From NCBI GenBank assembly GCA_036741235.1, contig DAINSQ010000005.1:1-64000 (forward strand): a stretch of 64,000 nt of DNA, in the 5' to 3' direction. A program made the position numbers and the translations under genes. The notes below the pieces were generated by a model. The model did not search any database and was not told the DNA's origin. It saw only the letters and a program-made list of their open reading frames with translations. The stretch comes from JABWBR01 sp036741235. GTDB lineage: Bacteria; Bacteroidota; Bacteroidia; Chitinophagales; Saprospiraceae. Below, piece after piece: positions 9,426 through 18,908 of this stretch (its first letter is position 1; every line of letters begins with the position of its first letter).

Positions 9426-11324
9426 ATGAACCTGAGGCAAACTACAAGGCAACTGGGCAACCTCGTAATAGAGGGCATTCCCGAAATTCCGGTTGAGTTG
9501 AGCGATCGCCTCGATCAGTACCAGAGTATCCGGGAAGCTTTTTTGGTTGATTGGTTAAAAAATGACGACGGATTGCTAATTGCCACCCGTTTCGGCGAAT
9601 CTACACAGTTTCATGCAGTTCAGTATCCTGGAGGGGTGCGCAGGCAGATCACTTTTTTTTCTGAGCCGGTCTACAAAGGTTGCGTTTGTCCCGCGCCCCA
9701 TGCCAATGGATTTCTTTTTGCAAAAGATATCGGCGGCAACGAGGCTTTTCAGTTTTACTATTTCGATCTCAATACGGGGGCCTATAAAATGCATACTGAC
9801 GGTCATTCCCGCAATGACCACGGGGTATGGAGCAATAGCGGCAAAGCATTTATCTACGCCAGTACCTGCCGCAACGGCATCGACCACGATTTATACGTTT
9901 GTCATCCTCACGATGAAAAGCAACCTTATACAGTTATGCAGGGTGAAGGGTACTGGTATCCGGTGGCATGGTCGCCCGATGACCAATTTGTCGCCGTAGC
10001 ACATTATAATTCTGTCAGTCACCACGCCTTGTATATACTGCATCTGAAAACCGGCAGGCTCATTGACATCGGCTGCGACAAGCCCAATGTGGCCTGCAAA
10101 GGAGCGCAATGGAGCCTGGCAGGCGACAAATTGTATTTCACTTCCGACGAACAAAGTGAATTCTGTCAGCTTTTTTGCTACGATCTCCACACCCACAGTA
10201 CTGTCTGCATAACCCCCGACATCATGTGGGATGTAGAAGCCATGGCGCTCTCTCCCGACGGCCTCACGCTGGCTTTTGCCGTAAACGAAAACGGTATCAG
10301 CCGCCTCTACCTTATGAATATGCAAAATTACCAGTACCGGCCAATCAAAAAGATACCGGTAGGCATTATTAACCAATTGAAATGGAAACCCAGCGGCAGT
10401 TTGCTCGCATTTTCGATCAACAAACCTACTTCGCCCAGCGACGTATACGTATACGATACTGAACACCGCCTCACAACCCGTTGGACCTACAGCGAAACCG
10501 GCGGTCTCGACCCCGATTCGTTTTGCTCGCCTGAATTGATACATTACCCCACTTTTGACAAAGTGGGGCATTATCAGCGATTGATACCCGCCTATTTATA
10601 CCTTCCCCGCCGGCAGCAGAGTAGCTATCCGGTGTTGATTTATATCCACGGCGGGCCTGAAAGCCAGTACAGACCTGAATTTTCGCCTATTTTTCAATAT
10701 TATCTCAATGAATTGGGGATTGCAGTGATCGCCCCCAATGTAAGAGGGTCGACGGGGTATGGTAAGCATTTTCTCAAACTCGATAATGGTTATAAACGCG
10801 AAGACTCCGTTTATGACATCGGCAAATTAATAGATTGGATAGAAACCCATCCGCTACTGGACGCTTCGAGTGTGGCTGTGATGGGAGGTTCCTACGGAGG
10901 TTATATGGTGTTGGCATCTATGACGCATTTTAATCAGCGCCTGCGCTGCGGCATCGATATTGTAGGTATCAGTAATTTTGTAACCTTCCTGGAGAACACG
11001 CAATCTTATCGCCGCGATATCCGGCGCATTGAGTACGGCGATGAGCGCGACCCCTCGATGCGTCGCCATCTGGAGCGAATTTCGCCTACGGCCAACGCCC
11101 ATAAAATAACAAAGCCAATGCTTATAGTACAGGGGCTCAATGACCCAAGGGTGCCTGCCAGCGAGGCCGAACAAATGCTTCGCGCCATTCGACGCAACGG
11201 GGGAGAGGCCTGGTATTTGTTGGCCAAAGACGAGGGCCACGGCTTTCGCAAAAAAACAAACCGCGATTATTATAGCAAAGCCGTGATTTTGTTTTTGCAG
11301 CGTTTTTTGCTGGGGAGGGAATGA
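9426..11324 (+). CDS. S9-family (prolyl oligopeptidase/acylaminoacyl) peptidase
   Basis: Serine peptidase with an N-terminal beta-propeller (WD40/PD40-like repeats such as WSPDDQFVAVAHY and LSPDGLTLAFAVN) and a C-terminal alpha/beta-hydrolase domain. The nucleophile motif is GGSYGGYMVLAS, the Asp lies in GLNDPRVPASEAEQM and the His in DEGHGFRK, giving a complete triad. No signal peptide is visible, so it is probably cytoplasmic, hydrolysing short peptides or acyl-peptides. Start chosen at the ATG at 9426 (632 residues). A TTG at 9393 would add 11 residues but lies close behind a possible -7 site (TATTTTCG near 9382). Tail to tail with yigZ, six bases apart. Confidence 0.9.
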   Translation: MNLRQTTRQLGNLVIEGIPEIPVELSDRLDQYQSIREAFLVDWLKNDDGLLIATRFGESTQFHAVQYPGGVRRQITFFSEPVYKGCVCPAPHANGFLFAKDIGGNEAFQFYYFDLNTGAYKMHTDGHSRNDHGVWSNSGKAFIYASTCRNGIDHDLYVCHPHDEKQPYTVMQGEGYWYPVAWSPDDQFVAVAHYNSVSHHALYILHLKTGRLIDIGCDKPNVACKGAQWSLAGDKLYFTSDEQSEFCQLFCYDLHTHSTVCITPDIMWDVEAMALSPDGLTLAFAVNENGISRLYLMNMQNYQYRPIKKIPVGIINQLKWKPSGSLLAFSINKPTSPSDVYVYDTEHRLTTRWTYSETGGLDPDSFCSPELIHYPTFDKVGHYQRLIPAYLYLPRRQQSSYPVLIYIHGGPESQYRPEFSPIFQYYLNELGIAVIAPNVRGSTGYGKHFLKLDNGYKREDSVYDIGKLIDWIETHPLLDASSVAVMGGSYGGYMVLASMTHFNQRLRCGIDIVGISNFVTFLENTQSYRRDIRRIEYGDERDPSMRRHLERISPTANAHKITKPMLIVQGLNDPRVPASEAEQMLRAIRRNGGEAWYLLAKDEGHGFRKKTNRDYYSKAVILFLQRFLLGRE

Positions 11325-11330
11325 TTGGGT

Positions 11331-11936
11331 TTAATGCAGGGGTTCGATGAGAATATCTCCGGTTGAATGCTTTAAATAGTCCAGCGCGATCGTTATCTCG
11401 CTTTTTCGAATGGAAATATCGATAAAGGCCGTATCGCCAAAATGTTGGTTGTCAATTTGCACATCCAGTTTTTTTACGGCGTTCATTACCTGGCTGAGCC
11501 ACTGATAGTCAAAACGCAGCCGGAAGCGGGCCATGACAATTTTTTCCACGATCGCGGCTTTTTGCAGCGCATCGGCGGCGCTGCCTTTATAGGCTTGTAT
11601 GAGCCCGGAAGTGCCCAGCAAAGTGCCGCCGAAATAACGCACGACTACTACCAGTACATTGGTAAGGCCGAAACTGTCGATTTGCCCCAGAATGGGCCTC
11701 CCGGCTGTCCCGCTGGGTTCGCCGTCGTCGTTGGCCCGGTAGTTGTTGCCGTCTATGCCGATACGATAGGCAAAGCAATGGTGGCGCGCCTTGGGATGCG
11801 CCTTCCGCACTTCTTCCAGCCGGGACTGCCATTCCTCCTGAGAGTTGACACAAAAGGCATAAGCCAGGAATTTGCTGCCCCTGTCGCGAAATTCACCTTC
11901 TGCAGGCCCGTCTATCGTGTGGTAAGTGTCTTTCAT
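11331..11936 (-). CDS. YigZ/IMPACT-family protein
   Basis: 201 residues from the ATG at 11936; an earlier in-frame start would add 13 hydrophobic residues and overlap the promoter. It has the UPF0029/Impact N-terminal domain: GEFRDRGSKFLAYAF, KARHHCFAYRIG, DDGEPSGTAGRPIL, and VVVVRYFGGTLLGTSGLIQAY, which contains the family signature. A C-terminal ferredoxin-like RNA-binding-type domain follows. The fold resembles EF-G domain IV and eukaryotic IMPACT, a regulator of Gcn2; the bacterial role is unsettled (linked to translation). Single-gene unit with a -7 element six bases before the ATG. Confidence 0.9.
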   Translation of the reverse strand: MKDTYHTIDGPAEGEFRDRGSKFLAYAFCVNSQEEWQSRLEEVRKAHPKARHHCFAYRIGIDGNNYRANDDGEPSGTAGRPILGQIDSFGLTNVLVVVVRYFGGTLLGTSGLIQAYKGSAADALQKAAIVEKIVMARFRLRFDYQWLSQVMNAVKKLDVQIDNQHFGDTAFIDISIRKSEITIALDYLKHSTGDILIEPLH

Positions 11937-11942
11937 AATCTG

Positions 11943-11950
11943 CAAAAGTA
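11943..11950 (-). promoter_or_regulatory. -7 element TACTTTTG, possibly leaderless transcript
   Basis: Perfect TAnnTTTG on the minus strand, ending six bases before the yigZ ATG. If used, transcription would start at or next to the start codon. No clear TTTG at the -33 position. Confidence 0.5.
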
Positions 11951-12013
11951 CCAAGCATAGACAAAGGATTAACAAAAAATGTGCTTATCCTCTTTATATT
12001 TACCGCTGGAAAA

Positions 12014-12130
12014 AGGGGTTATGAGAGGGGATGAGGGTTGAGTAAAGCTTAAACCCTCATAACCCTTCAAAACCCCTCATAACCCCTCATCAACCCTCAT
12101 AACCCCTCATAACCCTTCATAACCCTTCAT
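12014..12130. repeat. 10-bp tandem array with inverted copies, upstream of DUF1599 gene
   Basis: Eight exactly phased 10-base units of the form AACCCCTCAT (12051-12130; units differ at one or two bases) end two bases before the ATG at 12133. Upstream, 12014-12039 carries about two and a half inverted units. ATGAGGGTT (12031-12039) can pair with AACCCTCAT (12052-12060) around a 12-base loop. If transcribed, the array forms the 5' leader of the DUF1599 gene. No spacers, so not CRISPR. Confidence 0.9.
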
Positions 12131-12132
12131 AA

Positions 12133-12693
12133 ATGAATCAGACACTGCACGAATACGACCAGGTCATTGCCGGATGCAAAGCCTTGTTTCTGAAAAAGCA
12201 CCAGGATTATGGTTCTTCCTGGCGCATTCTTCGGCCGGCTTCCATCACTGATCAGCTATATATCAAAGCCAAAAGAATCAGGAGTATAGAGGAGAAAGGG
12301 GTTCAGCAGGTAGAAGACGGTGTAGATGGCGAATTCATGGGCCTGATCAATTACAGCATCATTGCGCTCATTCAATTGGAAATGGAAGAAAGCGATCCGC
12401 TGGAGTTGACGGCAGAAGAGGTAGAAAAGCGCTATGACGATAAAGTAGCCGCGGTGCGAACGCTCATGATTCAAAAAAATCACGACTACGGCGAGGTTTG
12501 GCGGGAGATGCGCGTAAGCTCCATGACCGACCTGATCCTGACCAAACTGCTGCGTATAAAACAGATTGAAGACAACAAAGGAGCAACGCTGGTGTCGGAA
12601 GGCGTGGGCCCCAACTACATGGATATCATCAACTATGCTATATTTGCGCTTATAAAACTGGAATCAACAGACACAACAGGCATTACTAACTAA
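12133..12693 (+). CDS. Tandem DUF1599 domain protein
   Basis: 186 residues made of two copies of one all-alpha domain. Copy 1: HQDYG at 23-27, W30, SITDQLYIKAKRI, INY at 72-74. Copy 2: NHDYG at 116-120, W123, SMTDLILTKLLRI, INY at 166-168. This is the DUF1599 family, whose domain has been linked to nucleotide modification, but no reaction is established for this form. The conserved His/Asp/Tyr/Trp residues recur in both halves. First gene of a probable unit with the BT_3928-type membrane protein 12 bases downstream, an arrangement common in Bacteroidota. Its leader is the 10-bp array ending just before the ATG. Confidence 0.85.
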   Translation: MNQTLHEYDQVIAGCKALFLKKHQDYGSSWRILRPASITDQLYIKAKRIRSIEEKGVQQVEDGVDGEFMGLINYSIIALIQLEMEESDPLELTAEEVEKRYDDKVAAVRTLMIQKNHDYGEVWREMRVSSMTDLILTKLLRIKQIEDNKGATLVSEGVGPNYMDIINYAIFALIKLESTDTTGITN

Positions 12694-12705
12694 TAACGTG
12701 CTACA

Positions 12706-14184
12706 ATGACTATTTACACACTAACGCTTTATATCGCCATTGCAGCGGTCGTAATGTGCTTATTGACAGGCCTTTCGGGCGTGAAAGTCCGCAACTGGGC
12801 TATCACTTTTTTTCAATATTTCACCGGTTCTCTATTTGTGTTTTCCGGCGCTGTCAAGGCTGTAGACCCGTTGGGAACGGCCTACAAGATGGAGCAATAT
12901 TTTGCCGAGTTTGAGACGACCTTTGCGGGCACCTGGTTTTCTTTTATAGCTCCGCTATTTCCAAAGTTGTCGGCTGTATCCTCGACTTTTTCGGTAGTAA
13001 TGATCGTTTTCGAAATTGTGCTGGGCATCATGTTGATCATCGGCGCCTATCGCAAGATGTCGGCCTGGGCGTTTTTCCTGCTCGTATTGTTTTTTGCCTT
13101 CCTCACCGGCTTTACCTATCTCACCGGTTATGTTCCGGAGAAAACCAATTTCTTCCAGTTTGCCAAATGGGGGCCCTATGTTGAAACCAATATGAAGGTA
13201 ACGGACTGCGGCTGCTTCGGCGATTTTCTCAAACTGAAGCCAGGCGTTTCATTTATGAAGGATGTCGTATTGATGGCGCCTGCACTGTTGTTCCTTTGGC
13301 GCCATCGCGATATGCACCAGCTTTTCCAGCCTAATACGCGGCTTGTCGTGACGGCGTTGAGTATTGTAGGGTTGACCTACTACAGCTTGAGCAACTACGT
13401 ATGGGATTTACCGGATATCGACTTCCGTCCGTTCAAAATCGGTGTAAATATTGCCGAACAAAAAGACAAAGAGGCGGAGGCTGAAAATGCAGTGGAGATT
13501 GTCGCTTACAAATTGACCAACAAAAAAAGCGGCGAATCGGTAGAAATTCCCTATGCCGAGTTTCTACAGAAAATACAGCAATACCCCACAGAAGAATGGG
13601 AATACGAGCAGATCAAGTCAGAACCGGCGATCCCCCGTTCCAAAATCAGCGATTTTGAAGTGAGCGATGTTGCCGGCAACGATGTTACCGAAGATATTTT
13701 GCGCGATTCCAACTATAGCTTTATGGTAATTGCCTACAAATTGTATGGCACTGAAACGCCGGCTACGAAAACCGTAGTTGATACGACTTTTGCTATCGAT
13801 ACCATTCGCAATGCCGATACGGTGTACTTACAAAAGCGGATTACAGGCACGCAAAACAAAGAAGTGGCCTATACCCAATATCAATGGGATGAAGATTACC
13901 TGGCCAAATGGAAAAAAGCGGTAGCGCCGGTAATGGATGCCGCTCAGAAAGAAGGTCTCAAAGCTTATGCTATTACTGCCTATACCGACGAGACCCGTAT
14001 CAACGACTTCAAGACCGCCGCAGGTTTGTCGCATCCGGTTTATATGGCCGACGATATCTTGCTCAAAACCATCATCCGCTCTAATCCGGGCGTTGTGTTG
14101 TTGAAAAACGGGAAGGTAGTCATGAATTGGCATTACAAGCAATTGCCGGATTATGCGGCGATAAAAGCGGAGCATATGAAGTAA
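12706..14184 (+). CDS. BT_3928-family membrane protein (DoxX/MauE-like domain)
   Basis: 492 residues. The N-terminal half is a four-helix or larger membrane domain of DoxX/MauE type: FQYFTGSLFVFSGAVKAVDP, a second pair of helices, and a Cys pair in VTDCGCFGDFLKL. After another membrane helix (LVVTALSIVGLTYYSL) comes a soluble C-terminal domain of about 250 residues with a thioredoxin-like ending (NPGVVLLKNGKVVMNWHY), but no CxxC. MauE-type domains support disulfide or redox maturation; here the function is inferred only. Codirectional with the DUF1599 gene (12-base gap), and nusB follows after 47 bases. Confidence 0.85.
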   Translation: MTIYTLTLYIAIAAVVMCLLTGLSGVKVRNWAITFFQYFTGSLFVFSGAVKAVDPLGTAYKMEQYFAEFETTFAGTWFSFIAPLFPKLSAVSSTFSVVMIVFEIVLGIMLIIGAYRKMSAWAFFLLVLFFAFLTGFTYLTGYVPEKTNFFQFAKWGPYVETNMKVTDCGCFGDFLKLKPGVSFMKDVVLMAPALLFLWRHRDMHQLFQPNTRLVVTALSIVGLTYYSLSNYVWDLPDIDFRPFKIGVNIAEQKDKEAEAENAVEIVAYKLTNKKSGESVEIPYAEFLQKIQQYPTEEWEYEQIKSEPAIPRSKISDFEVSDVAGNDVTEDILRDSNYSFMVIAYKLYGTETPATKTVVDTTFAIDTIRNADTVYLQKRITGTQNKEVAYTQYQWDEDYLAKWKKAVAPVMDAAQKEGLKAYAITAYTDETRINDFKTAAGLSHPVYMADDILLKTIIRSNPGVVLLKNGKVVMNWHYKQLPDYAAIKAEHMK

Positions 14185-14231
14185 AAGCCGCGAAATTGTG
14201 TTTTCTTTGCATTTGAAAAGTTCACTTACTT

Positions 14232-15170
14232 ATGTTGAGCAGAAGGAACGTCCGCATTAAAGTGATGCAGATACTCTACGCACTGAGCCGCGACAAGCAG
14301 CCCGAACTGGAGGTCATACTGCACCAATATCGCGACTATGTGCGTAAATCCTTCGAGCTGTATTTGTTTACGCTTTACGTGCTGATCCGCATTGCCGAAT
14401 TTGCCAAACAGGATGCCGCCAAGCGCATGTCTAAACTGTTGCCTACCGACGACGACAAGCGATTTACGGCTAAACTGAGCGATAATCCCTGCATCGACTC
14501 TCTGATTAACAACGACGGCCTTAACCGACTTTTTCGGGCTTACAAGATGGATAAAAAAACGGATGACGATGCTATCCGCATTTTTTATACTGAATTCTCC
14601 AAAACCGAAGAATACAAGCAGTACGTTTACCAGGAAAACAGCACAGACGAAGACCACCGCAATATTCTGCTGGCGCTTTTCAAGCATTGCCAGCAAAACG
14701 AAATGTTCATCGAGTTTCTGGAAGATCAATACCCATTGTGGGTTGACGACGAGTCGCTGATCGTAGGCGCGCTGAAAAAAACAGTGAAGGCCCTGCCGGT
14801 TGAAGCCAACTTTTTTGAAGGCTACAAACCTGCCGATGAAACGGTGCGCGAGTTCGGCGAGCAATTGCTCATGAAAGTTATTAGGGAAGACGATCAATTG
14901 CTCGAAATGATCGAACCCACGCTCAAAAACTGGGATGCAGAACGGGTGGCCATTATCGATATGATCTTGCTCAAGATGGCGTTGGTGGAGTTGATGAATT
15001 TTCCCACGATTCCCACCAAAGTGACGCTCAATGAGTTTGTGGAGATCTCTAAGATGTATAGCACTGAAAAAAGCAAAGACTTTATTAACGGTATTCTCGA
15101 CAGGCTGATGAAGAAGCTGCAAGGCGAAGGCAAGATCAACAAGGAAGGCCGGGGACTCGTCGAAGAATAG
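14232..15170 (+). CDS. nusB: Transcription antitermination factor NusB (long Bacteroidota form)
   Basis: NusB binds boxA RNA with S10/NusE in rRNA antitermination. The protein has 312 residues against about 140 in E. coli. It starts with the NusB opening RRNVRIKVMQILYA, but the rest of the domain is split by a long helical insertion. The C-terminal part resumes the fold with VAIIDMILLKMALVELM and TKVTLNEFVEISKMYSTEKSKDFINGILD, the diagnostic NusB ending. The long form is usual in this phylum. Followed by guaA after 15 bases. Confidence 0.92.
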   Translation: MLSRRNVRIKVMQILYALSRDKQPELEVILHQYRDYVRKSFELYLFTLYVLIRIAEFAKQDAAKRMSKLLPTDDDKRFTAKLSDNPCIDSLINNDGLNRLFRAYKMDKKTDDDAIRIFYTEFSKTEEYKQYVYQENSTDEDHRNILLALFKHCQQNEMFIEFLEDQYPLWVDDESLIVGALKKTVKALPVEANFFEGYKPADETVREFGEQLLMKVIREDDQLLEMIEPTLKNWDAERVAIIDMILLKMALVELMNFPTIPTKVTLNEFVEISKMYSTEKSKDFINGILDRLMKKLQGEGKINKEGRGLVEE

Positions 15171-15185
15171 CACAGGAGGCTTTTT

Positions 15186-16727
15186 ATGACGGAAAAGGTT
15201 GTTATTTTAGATTTTGGTTCGCAGTATACGCAGCTCATCGCCAGAAGAGTGCGCGAACTGAATATTTACAGCGAAATTCTGCCCTATCACCACTTACCCG
15301 AACTTGACAGCTCGGTAAAAGCAGTAATCCTGTCTGGGAGCCCCTTTTCGGTTACTGATCAGCATGCGCTAAAAATTGAATTAGACCGCCTGGTGGGTAA
15401 AATCCCGGTGTTGGCGATCTGTTATGGCGCTCAACTTATTGCCCAGCACTATGGCGGCGAAGTGCAGCGTTCGCTGAAAAGGGAATACGGCAAGGCGCTG
15501 CTACAGCGTATGTATCGGCCCGACGAACTTTTTTCGGGCATCGACCAGGGCTCGCAGGTATGGATGTCGCATGGCGATACCATCATGGCTATTCCTGAGC
15601 AGTTTGAGCTGATCGCAGGCACCGATAGTATTGATGTGGCCGCTTTTAAAGCCAAAACCGGCTTTTTTGATCACCCTGTGTATTGCCTGCAATTCCACCC
15701 CGAAGTTACCCACAGTATTGACGGAGCCAGGCTGCTGAAAAATTTCCTGATCGATATTGCCGGCTGCAAGGCTGATTGGACGCCGGCTTCTTTTGTAGAA
15801 CATTCCGTTGCAGAACTCAAGGCCAAAATCGGACCCGATCGCGTGCTGATGGGGCTCTCCGGCGGCGTTGATTCTACGGTAGCTGCCGTCTTGCTCGACA
15901 GGGCCATCGGCGATCGCCTGGAGTGCTTCTTTGTCGATAACGGCTTACTTCGCAAAAATGAGTTCGAAGAGGTATTGCACGTATATCAGGACCTTGGTTT
16001 AAATGTAGTTGGAGTTGACGCCAGGCAGCGCTTTTGGGATGAACTTGCAGGTGTGACTAATCCTGAGACCAAGCGCAAGATCATCGGTCGCGTGTTTATT
16101 GAGGTATTTGAGGAAGAAGCCGCTCGCCACCGCAAGATCGACTGGCTGGGGCAAGGCACCATTTATCCCGACGTGATAGAATCCATTTCCGTTCACGGCC
16201 CCTCGGCCACTATCAAGTCGCATCACAACGTGGGCGGACTGCCGGATATTCTCAAACTCAAAATCGTTGAACCGCTGCGTATGCTGTTCAAAGACGAGGT
16301 GAGAAAAGTTGGGCAGGCGCTGAATATTCCCCAGGAAATACTGGGCAGGCACCCTTTCCCGGGGCCGGGCCTCGGCATTCGCATCCTGGGCGATATTACG
16401 CCCGAAAAGGTGGCTTTATTACAGGAAGCTGATGCCATTTATATCGGGCATTTAAAAAAAGCCGGCCTCTACGACAAGGTATGGCAAGCCGGCGCCATCC
16501 TGCTCCCCGTTCATTCGGTGGGTGTAATGGGCGACGAACGAACCTACGAACAAGCTATCGCCCTGCGCGCTGTCAATTCTACCGACGGTATGACCGCAGA
16601 ATGGAGCCACCTGCCGCATGAATTCCTGGCGCAGGTGTCCAGCGATATTATTAATAACGTTAAAGGGATTAATCGGGTAGTCTATGATATCAGCACCAAG
16701 CCTCCGGCAACCATTGAATGGGAATAA
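15186..16727 (+). CDS. guaA: GMP synthase (glutamine-hydrolysing)
   Basis: Converts XMP, ATP and glutamine to GMP in de novo purine synthesis. 513 residues. A class I glutamine amidotransferase domain comes first, with nucleophile Cys79 in AICYGAQ and the His/Glu pair in QFHPEV. It is followed by the ATP-pyrophosphatase PP-loop LSGGVDST and the C-terminal dimerisation domain ([14 protein letters not shown]; ending [11 protein letters not shown]). Complete, with all key motifs. Its last 44 bases overlap the start of the next gene in another frame. Confidence 0.97.
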   Translation: MTEKVVILDFGSQYTQLIARRVRELNIYSEILPYHHLPELDSSVKAVILSGSPFSVTDQHALKIELDRLVGKIPVLAICYGAQLIAQHYGGEVQRSLKREYGKALLQRMYRPDELFSGIDQGSQVWMSHGDTIMAIPEQFELIAGTDSIDVAAFKAKTGFFDHPVYCLQFHPEVTHSIDGARLLKNFLIDIAGCKADWTPASFVEHSVAELKAKIGPDRVLMGLSGGVDSTVAAVLLDRAIGDRLECFFVDNGLLRKNEFEEVLHVYQDLGLNVVGVDARQRFWDELAGVTNPETKRKIIGRVFIEVFEEEAARHRKIDWLGQGTIYPDVIESISVHGPSATIKSHHNVGGLPDILKLKIVEPLRMLFKDEVRKVGQALNIPQEILGRHPFPGPGLGIRILGDITPEKVALLQEADAIYIGHLKKAGLYDKVWQAGAILLPVHSVGVMGDERTYEQAIALRAVNSTDGMTAEWSHLPHEFLAQVSSDIINNVKGINRVVYDISTKPPATIEWE

Positions 16728-18162
16728 AATCATACTCCTGGCTGTACTGGCCTGCTGGAGTATGACATCCTGCGCTATGCTGCAAAAAGCGGATAGCGAT
16801 AAGAAAAAAAACAATCAGGGCGATACTCTTGAACCTATTCAGGGCAGAAGGGTATACGACCCCGAAAAAGGGACTTATGTGGTGATAGAGGAGACGCTTT
16901 CAGAGAAAATGGATACCATTATCTGGAAGGATATCCCCACCAGTACTTATCCTCCCATTACATCTGCCGTATCCGACTTGCCGAATGACCTTCCCGGCGA
17001 AGTGGTGGGCGTAGACAAAAATACTGGGTCTGAGTTCTTTTCGTCCTATAATGTCGCTATACTACTGCCGTTCCTCACAGACAAGATGAGTACGGCAGGT
17101 AATGGCGTATTGCCGGAAAACTCGGCATGGGCGCTGAATTTTTACGGCGGCGCTCGCCTGGCCATGGATGTGTTGAGCGATGAAGGCATCAATCTGAATG
17201 TATCGGTTCTTGATAGCAAAGCTTCAGAGGAAACCTGTAGTCAATTGGCCCGCAATAGCGCTGAATTGAGAAATGCCCATCTCATCATTGGGCCTTACCG
17301 CAGAAATAATGTGGCGATAATTGCTCAATTGGCTAAAGATCAGGATATTGTGATGGTCTCTCCGTTTACGGCCGCTTCAGGGGTCTCGACCGATAATCCC
17401 AACTATATACAGGTCAATCCAACGCTTCAATCGCATTGCGAGGCTATCATGCAACATGCCCTGCGACGGTATCAACCTAAAAATATTGTACTGGTAAGCA
17501 AAGATATTCCTGCAGAAAAGGCCCGCTTGCAGTATTTCCACGATGAGTACAAAAAGGCTATGAATAACCGGGTAACCGTGCCGCTGCGGGAGTTTATCAT
17601 CGCCGATCAGTCCTCCAGTTTCAACCAACTCAACGTAATGCCTTTTGTATCCGTTGGCGATACGGCGGTTTTTATAGTGCCCTCCTGGTCGGATGAAACC
17701 TTTATTTACGCGCTGTTGCGCAAAATTGAGCTTTCCAAAAATCCCAACAGCTACGTGGTGGTTTATGGAATGCCGCAGTGGATGGCTTTTGATAAAATAG
17801 ATTTTTCTTATTATGAAAAGCTCCACATTCATGTAAGCGCCGGCGCTTATATCGACCCGATCTCAATTGATGTACAATCTTTCAAGCGGCAGTATTTTGA
17901 TCGTTTTGGAACGGTGCCTGCAGAGGAGTCGTATCAAGGCTTTGATATTATGCTGTATTTCGGTCGAATGCTGCACAAATACGGCAGCAAGTTTCAGCGC
18001 TCTTTTGAACGCAATCCCTATAGCGGCCTTCAGACAAGATTTGATTTTCAACCTGTTATGAAACCTAATGCCGGCGACCGTTTTGATATCGATCAATACG
18101 AAAATTCGTATATCCATATCCTGAAGTTCCATGATTATCAATTTCAGCCGGCGGAGGACTAG
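16684..18162 (+). CDS. Lipoprotein with periplasmic-binding (type 1) fold
   Basis: 492 residues. The signal peptide ends in lipobox MTSC (Cys30), so it is a lipoprotein. After a charged linker (about 35-115) the sequence [12 protein letters not shown] and [17 protein letters not shown] starts a type 1 periplasmic-binding-protein fold (Peripla_BP_6-like, as in branched-chain amino-acid or LppC-like receptors), with [20 protein letters not shown] and [16 protein letters not shown]. No permease is adjacent. In Bacteroidota such proteins often carry LysM repeats and follow guaA; no LysM is seen here. Start: the ATG at 16684 lies inside guaA. No ATG further down gives a signal peptide, although a TTG at 16714 could. 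Confidence 0.75.
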   Translation: MISAPSLRQPLNGNKIILLAVLACWSMTSCAMLQKADSDKKKNNQGDTLEPIQGRRVYDPEKGTYVVIEETLSEKMDTIIWKDIPTSTYPPITSAVSDLPNDLPGEVVGVDKNTGSEFFSSYNVAILLPFLTDKMSTAGNGVLPENSAWALNFYGGARLAMDVLSDEGINLNVSVLDSKASEETCSQLARNSAELRNAHLIIGPYRRNNVAIIAQLAKDQDIVMVSPFTAASGVSTDNPNYIQVNPTLQSHCEAIMQHALRRYQPKNIVLVSKDIPAEKARLQYFHDEYKKAMNNRVTVPLREFIIADQSSSFNQLNVMPFVSVGDTAVFIVPSWSDETFIYALLRKIELSKNPNSYVVVYGMPQWMAFDKIDFSYYEKLHIHVSAGAYIDPISIDVQSFKRQYFDRFGTVPAEESYQGFDIMLYFGRMLHKYGSKFQRSFERNPYSGLQTRFDFQPVMKPNAGDRFDIDQYENSYIHILKFHDYQFQPAED

Positions 18163-18164
18163 GG

Positions 18165-18199
18165 GATGTTAGATGTTTGATTTTTGATGTTGGATGTTT
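18165..18199. repeat. 7-bp tandem array (GATGTTN)
   Basis: Five exactly phased heptamers (GATGTTA, GATGTTT, GATTTTT, GATGTTG, GATGTTT) beginning two bases after the stop codon of the lipoprotein gene. The rest of the gap to trmH holds no recognisable signal. Confidence 0.8.
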
Positions 18200-18263
18200 C
18201 TGGTTGAACGTGTAATGGCAGAGAACTGATAGCGGACAACCGACGACTCACAACCGATTGAAA

Positions 18264-18908
18264 ATGAATCCGCAGCGCGAAGAAAAATTCAGGCGGGTAG
18301 CGGCGAGGCGGCAGCCTGACCTCACCGTTGTGCTCGAAAACGTTGTGGATCCTCACAACATCGGCGCCGTATTGCGCAGTTGCGACTCAGTAGGGATCAA
18401 AGAGGTTTTTGTATTGTATACAGAACCTGAGCTTCAGCAAATAGAGGCCTTGCCGCTTGGCCGGCGTACCTCGGGGGGCGCCCGCCGTTGGCTCGATGTT
18501 CACTATTATGTCGATGCGGCTGCCTGTTTTTCTCATGTGCGACAACATTACGATAAAGTATTGGGCACTTATCTCCACGAGAGCGCTTCTTCTTTATACG
18601 AGCTGGACCTGACTGCTTCTGTGGCGTTGCTGTTCGGTAATGAGCGATTGGGCATTTCACCGGAAGTTGCGGCGAGCTGTGACGGCCATTTTTTGATTCC
18701 CCAAATGGGTATGGCTGAAAGTCTGAATATATCGGTTGCCTGCGCAGTTACACTTTACGAAGCCTACCGCCAGCGGCATCTCAAAGGAATGTATGATGCT
18801 AATCTCCCCCTAAGCGAATCGGAACAGGAGGCGCTTTTTCAGGAGTACGTGCGCAAACACGAAGAAGGGATTCACCAGCGGAGTGTACTCAGAAAAAGAG
18901 AGAGTTGA
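18264..18908 (+). CDS. trmH: tRNA (guanosine-2'-O)-methyltransferase, TrmH type
   Basis: SPOUT-class methyltransferase. Of 214 residues, the trefoil-knot motifs are clear: VVDPHNIGAVLRSCDSVGI (motif 1), LLFGNERLGIS (motif 2) and PQMGMAESLNISVACAVTLY (motif 3). A C-terminal extension with HQRSVLRKRES is as expected for TrmH, which methylates G18 of tRNA. A close SpoU-type rRNA enzyme cannot be fully excluded. Start: ATG at 18264, preferred over a TTG two codons earlier. The stop TGA is the beginning of the tandem array at 18907. Convergent with pfkA. Confidence 0.9.
   Translation: MNPQREEKFRRVAARRQPDLTVVLENVVDPHNIGAVLRSCDSVGIKEVFVLYTEPELQQIEALPLGRRTSGGARRWLDVHYYVDAAACFSHVRQHYDKVLGTYLHESASSLYELDLTASVALLFGNERLGISPEVAASCDGHFLIPQMGMAESLNISVACAVTLYEAYRQRHLKGMYDANLPLSESEQEALFQEYVRKHEEGIHQRSVLRKRES

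Noticed and set aside
14226..15173. 315-codon open frame on the minus strand
   Set aside because: Exact shadow of nusB; low-complexity Phe/His-rich translation with no motif.
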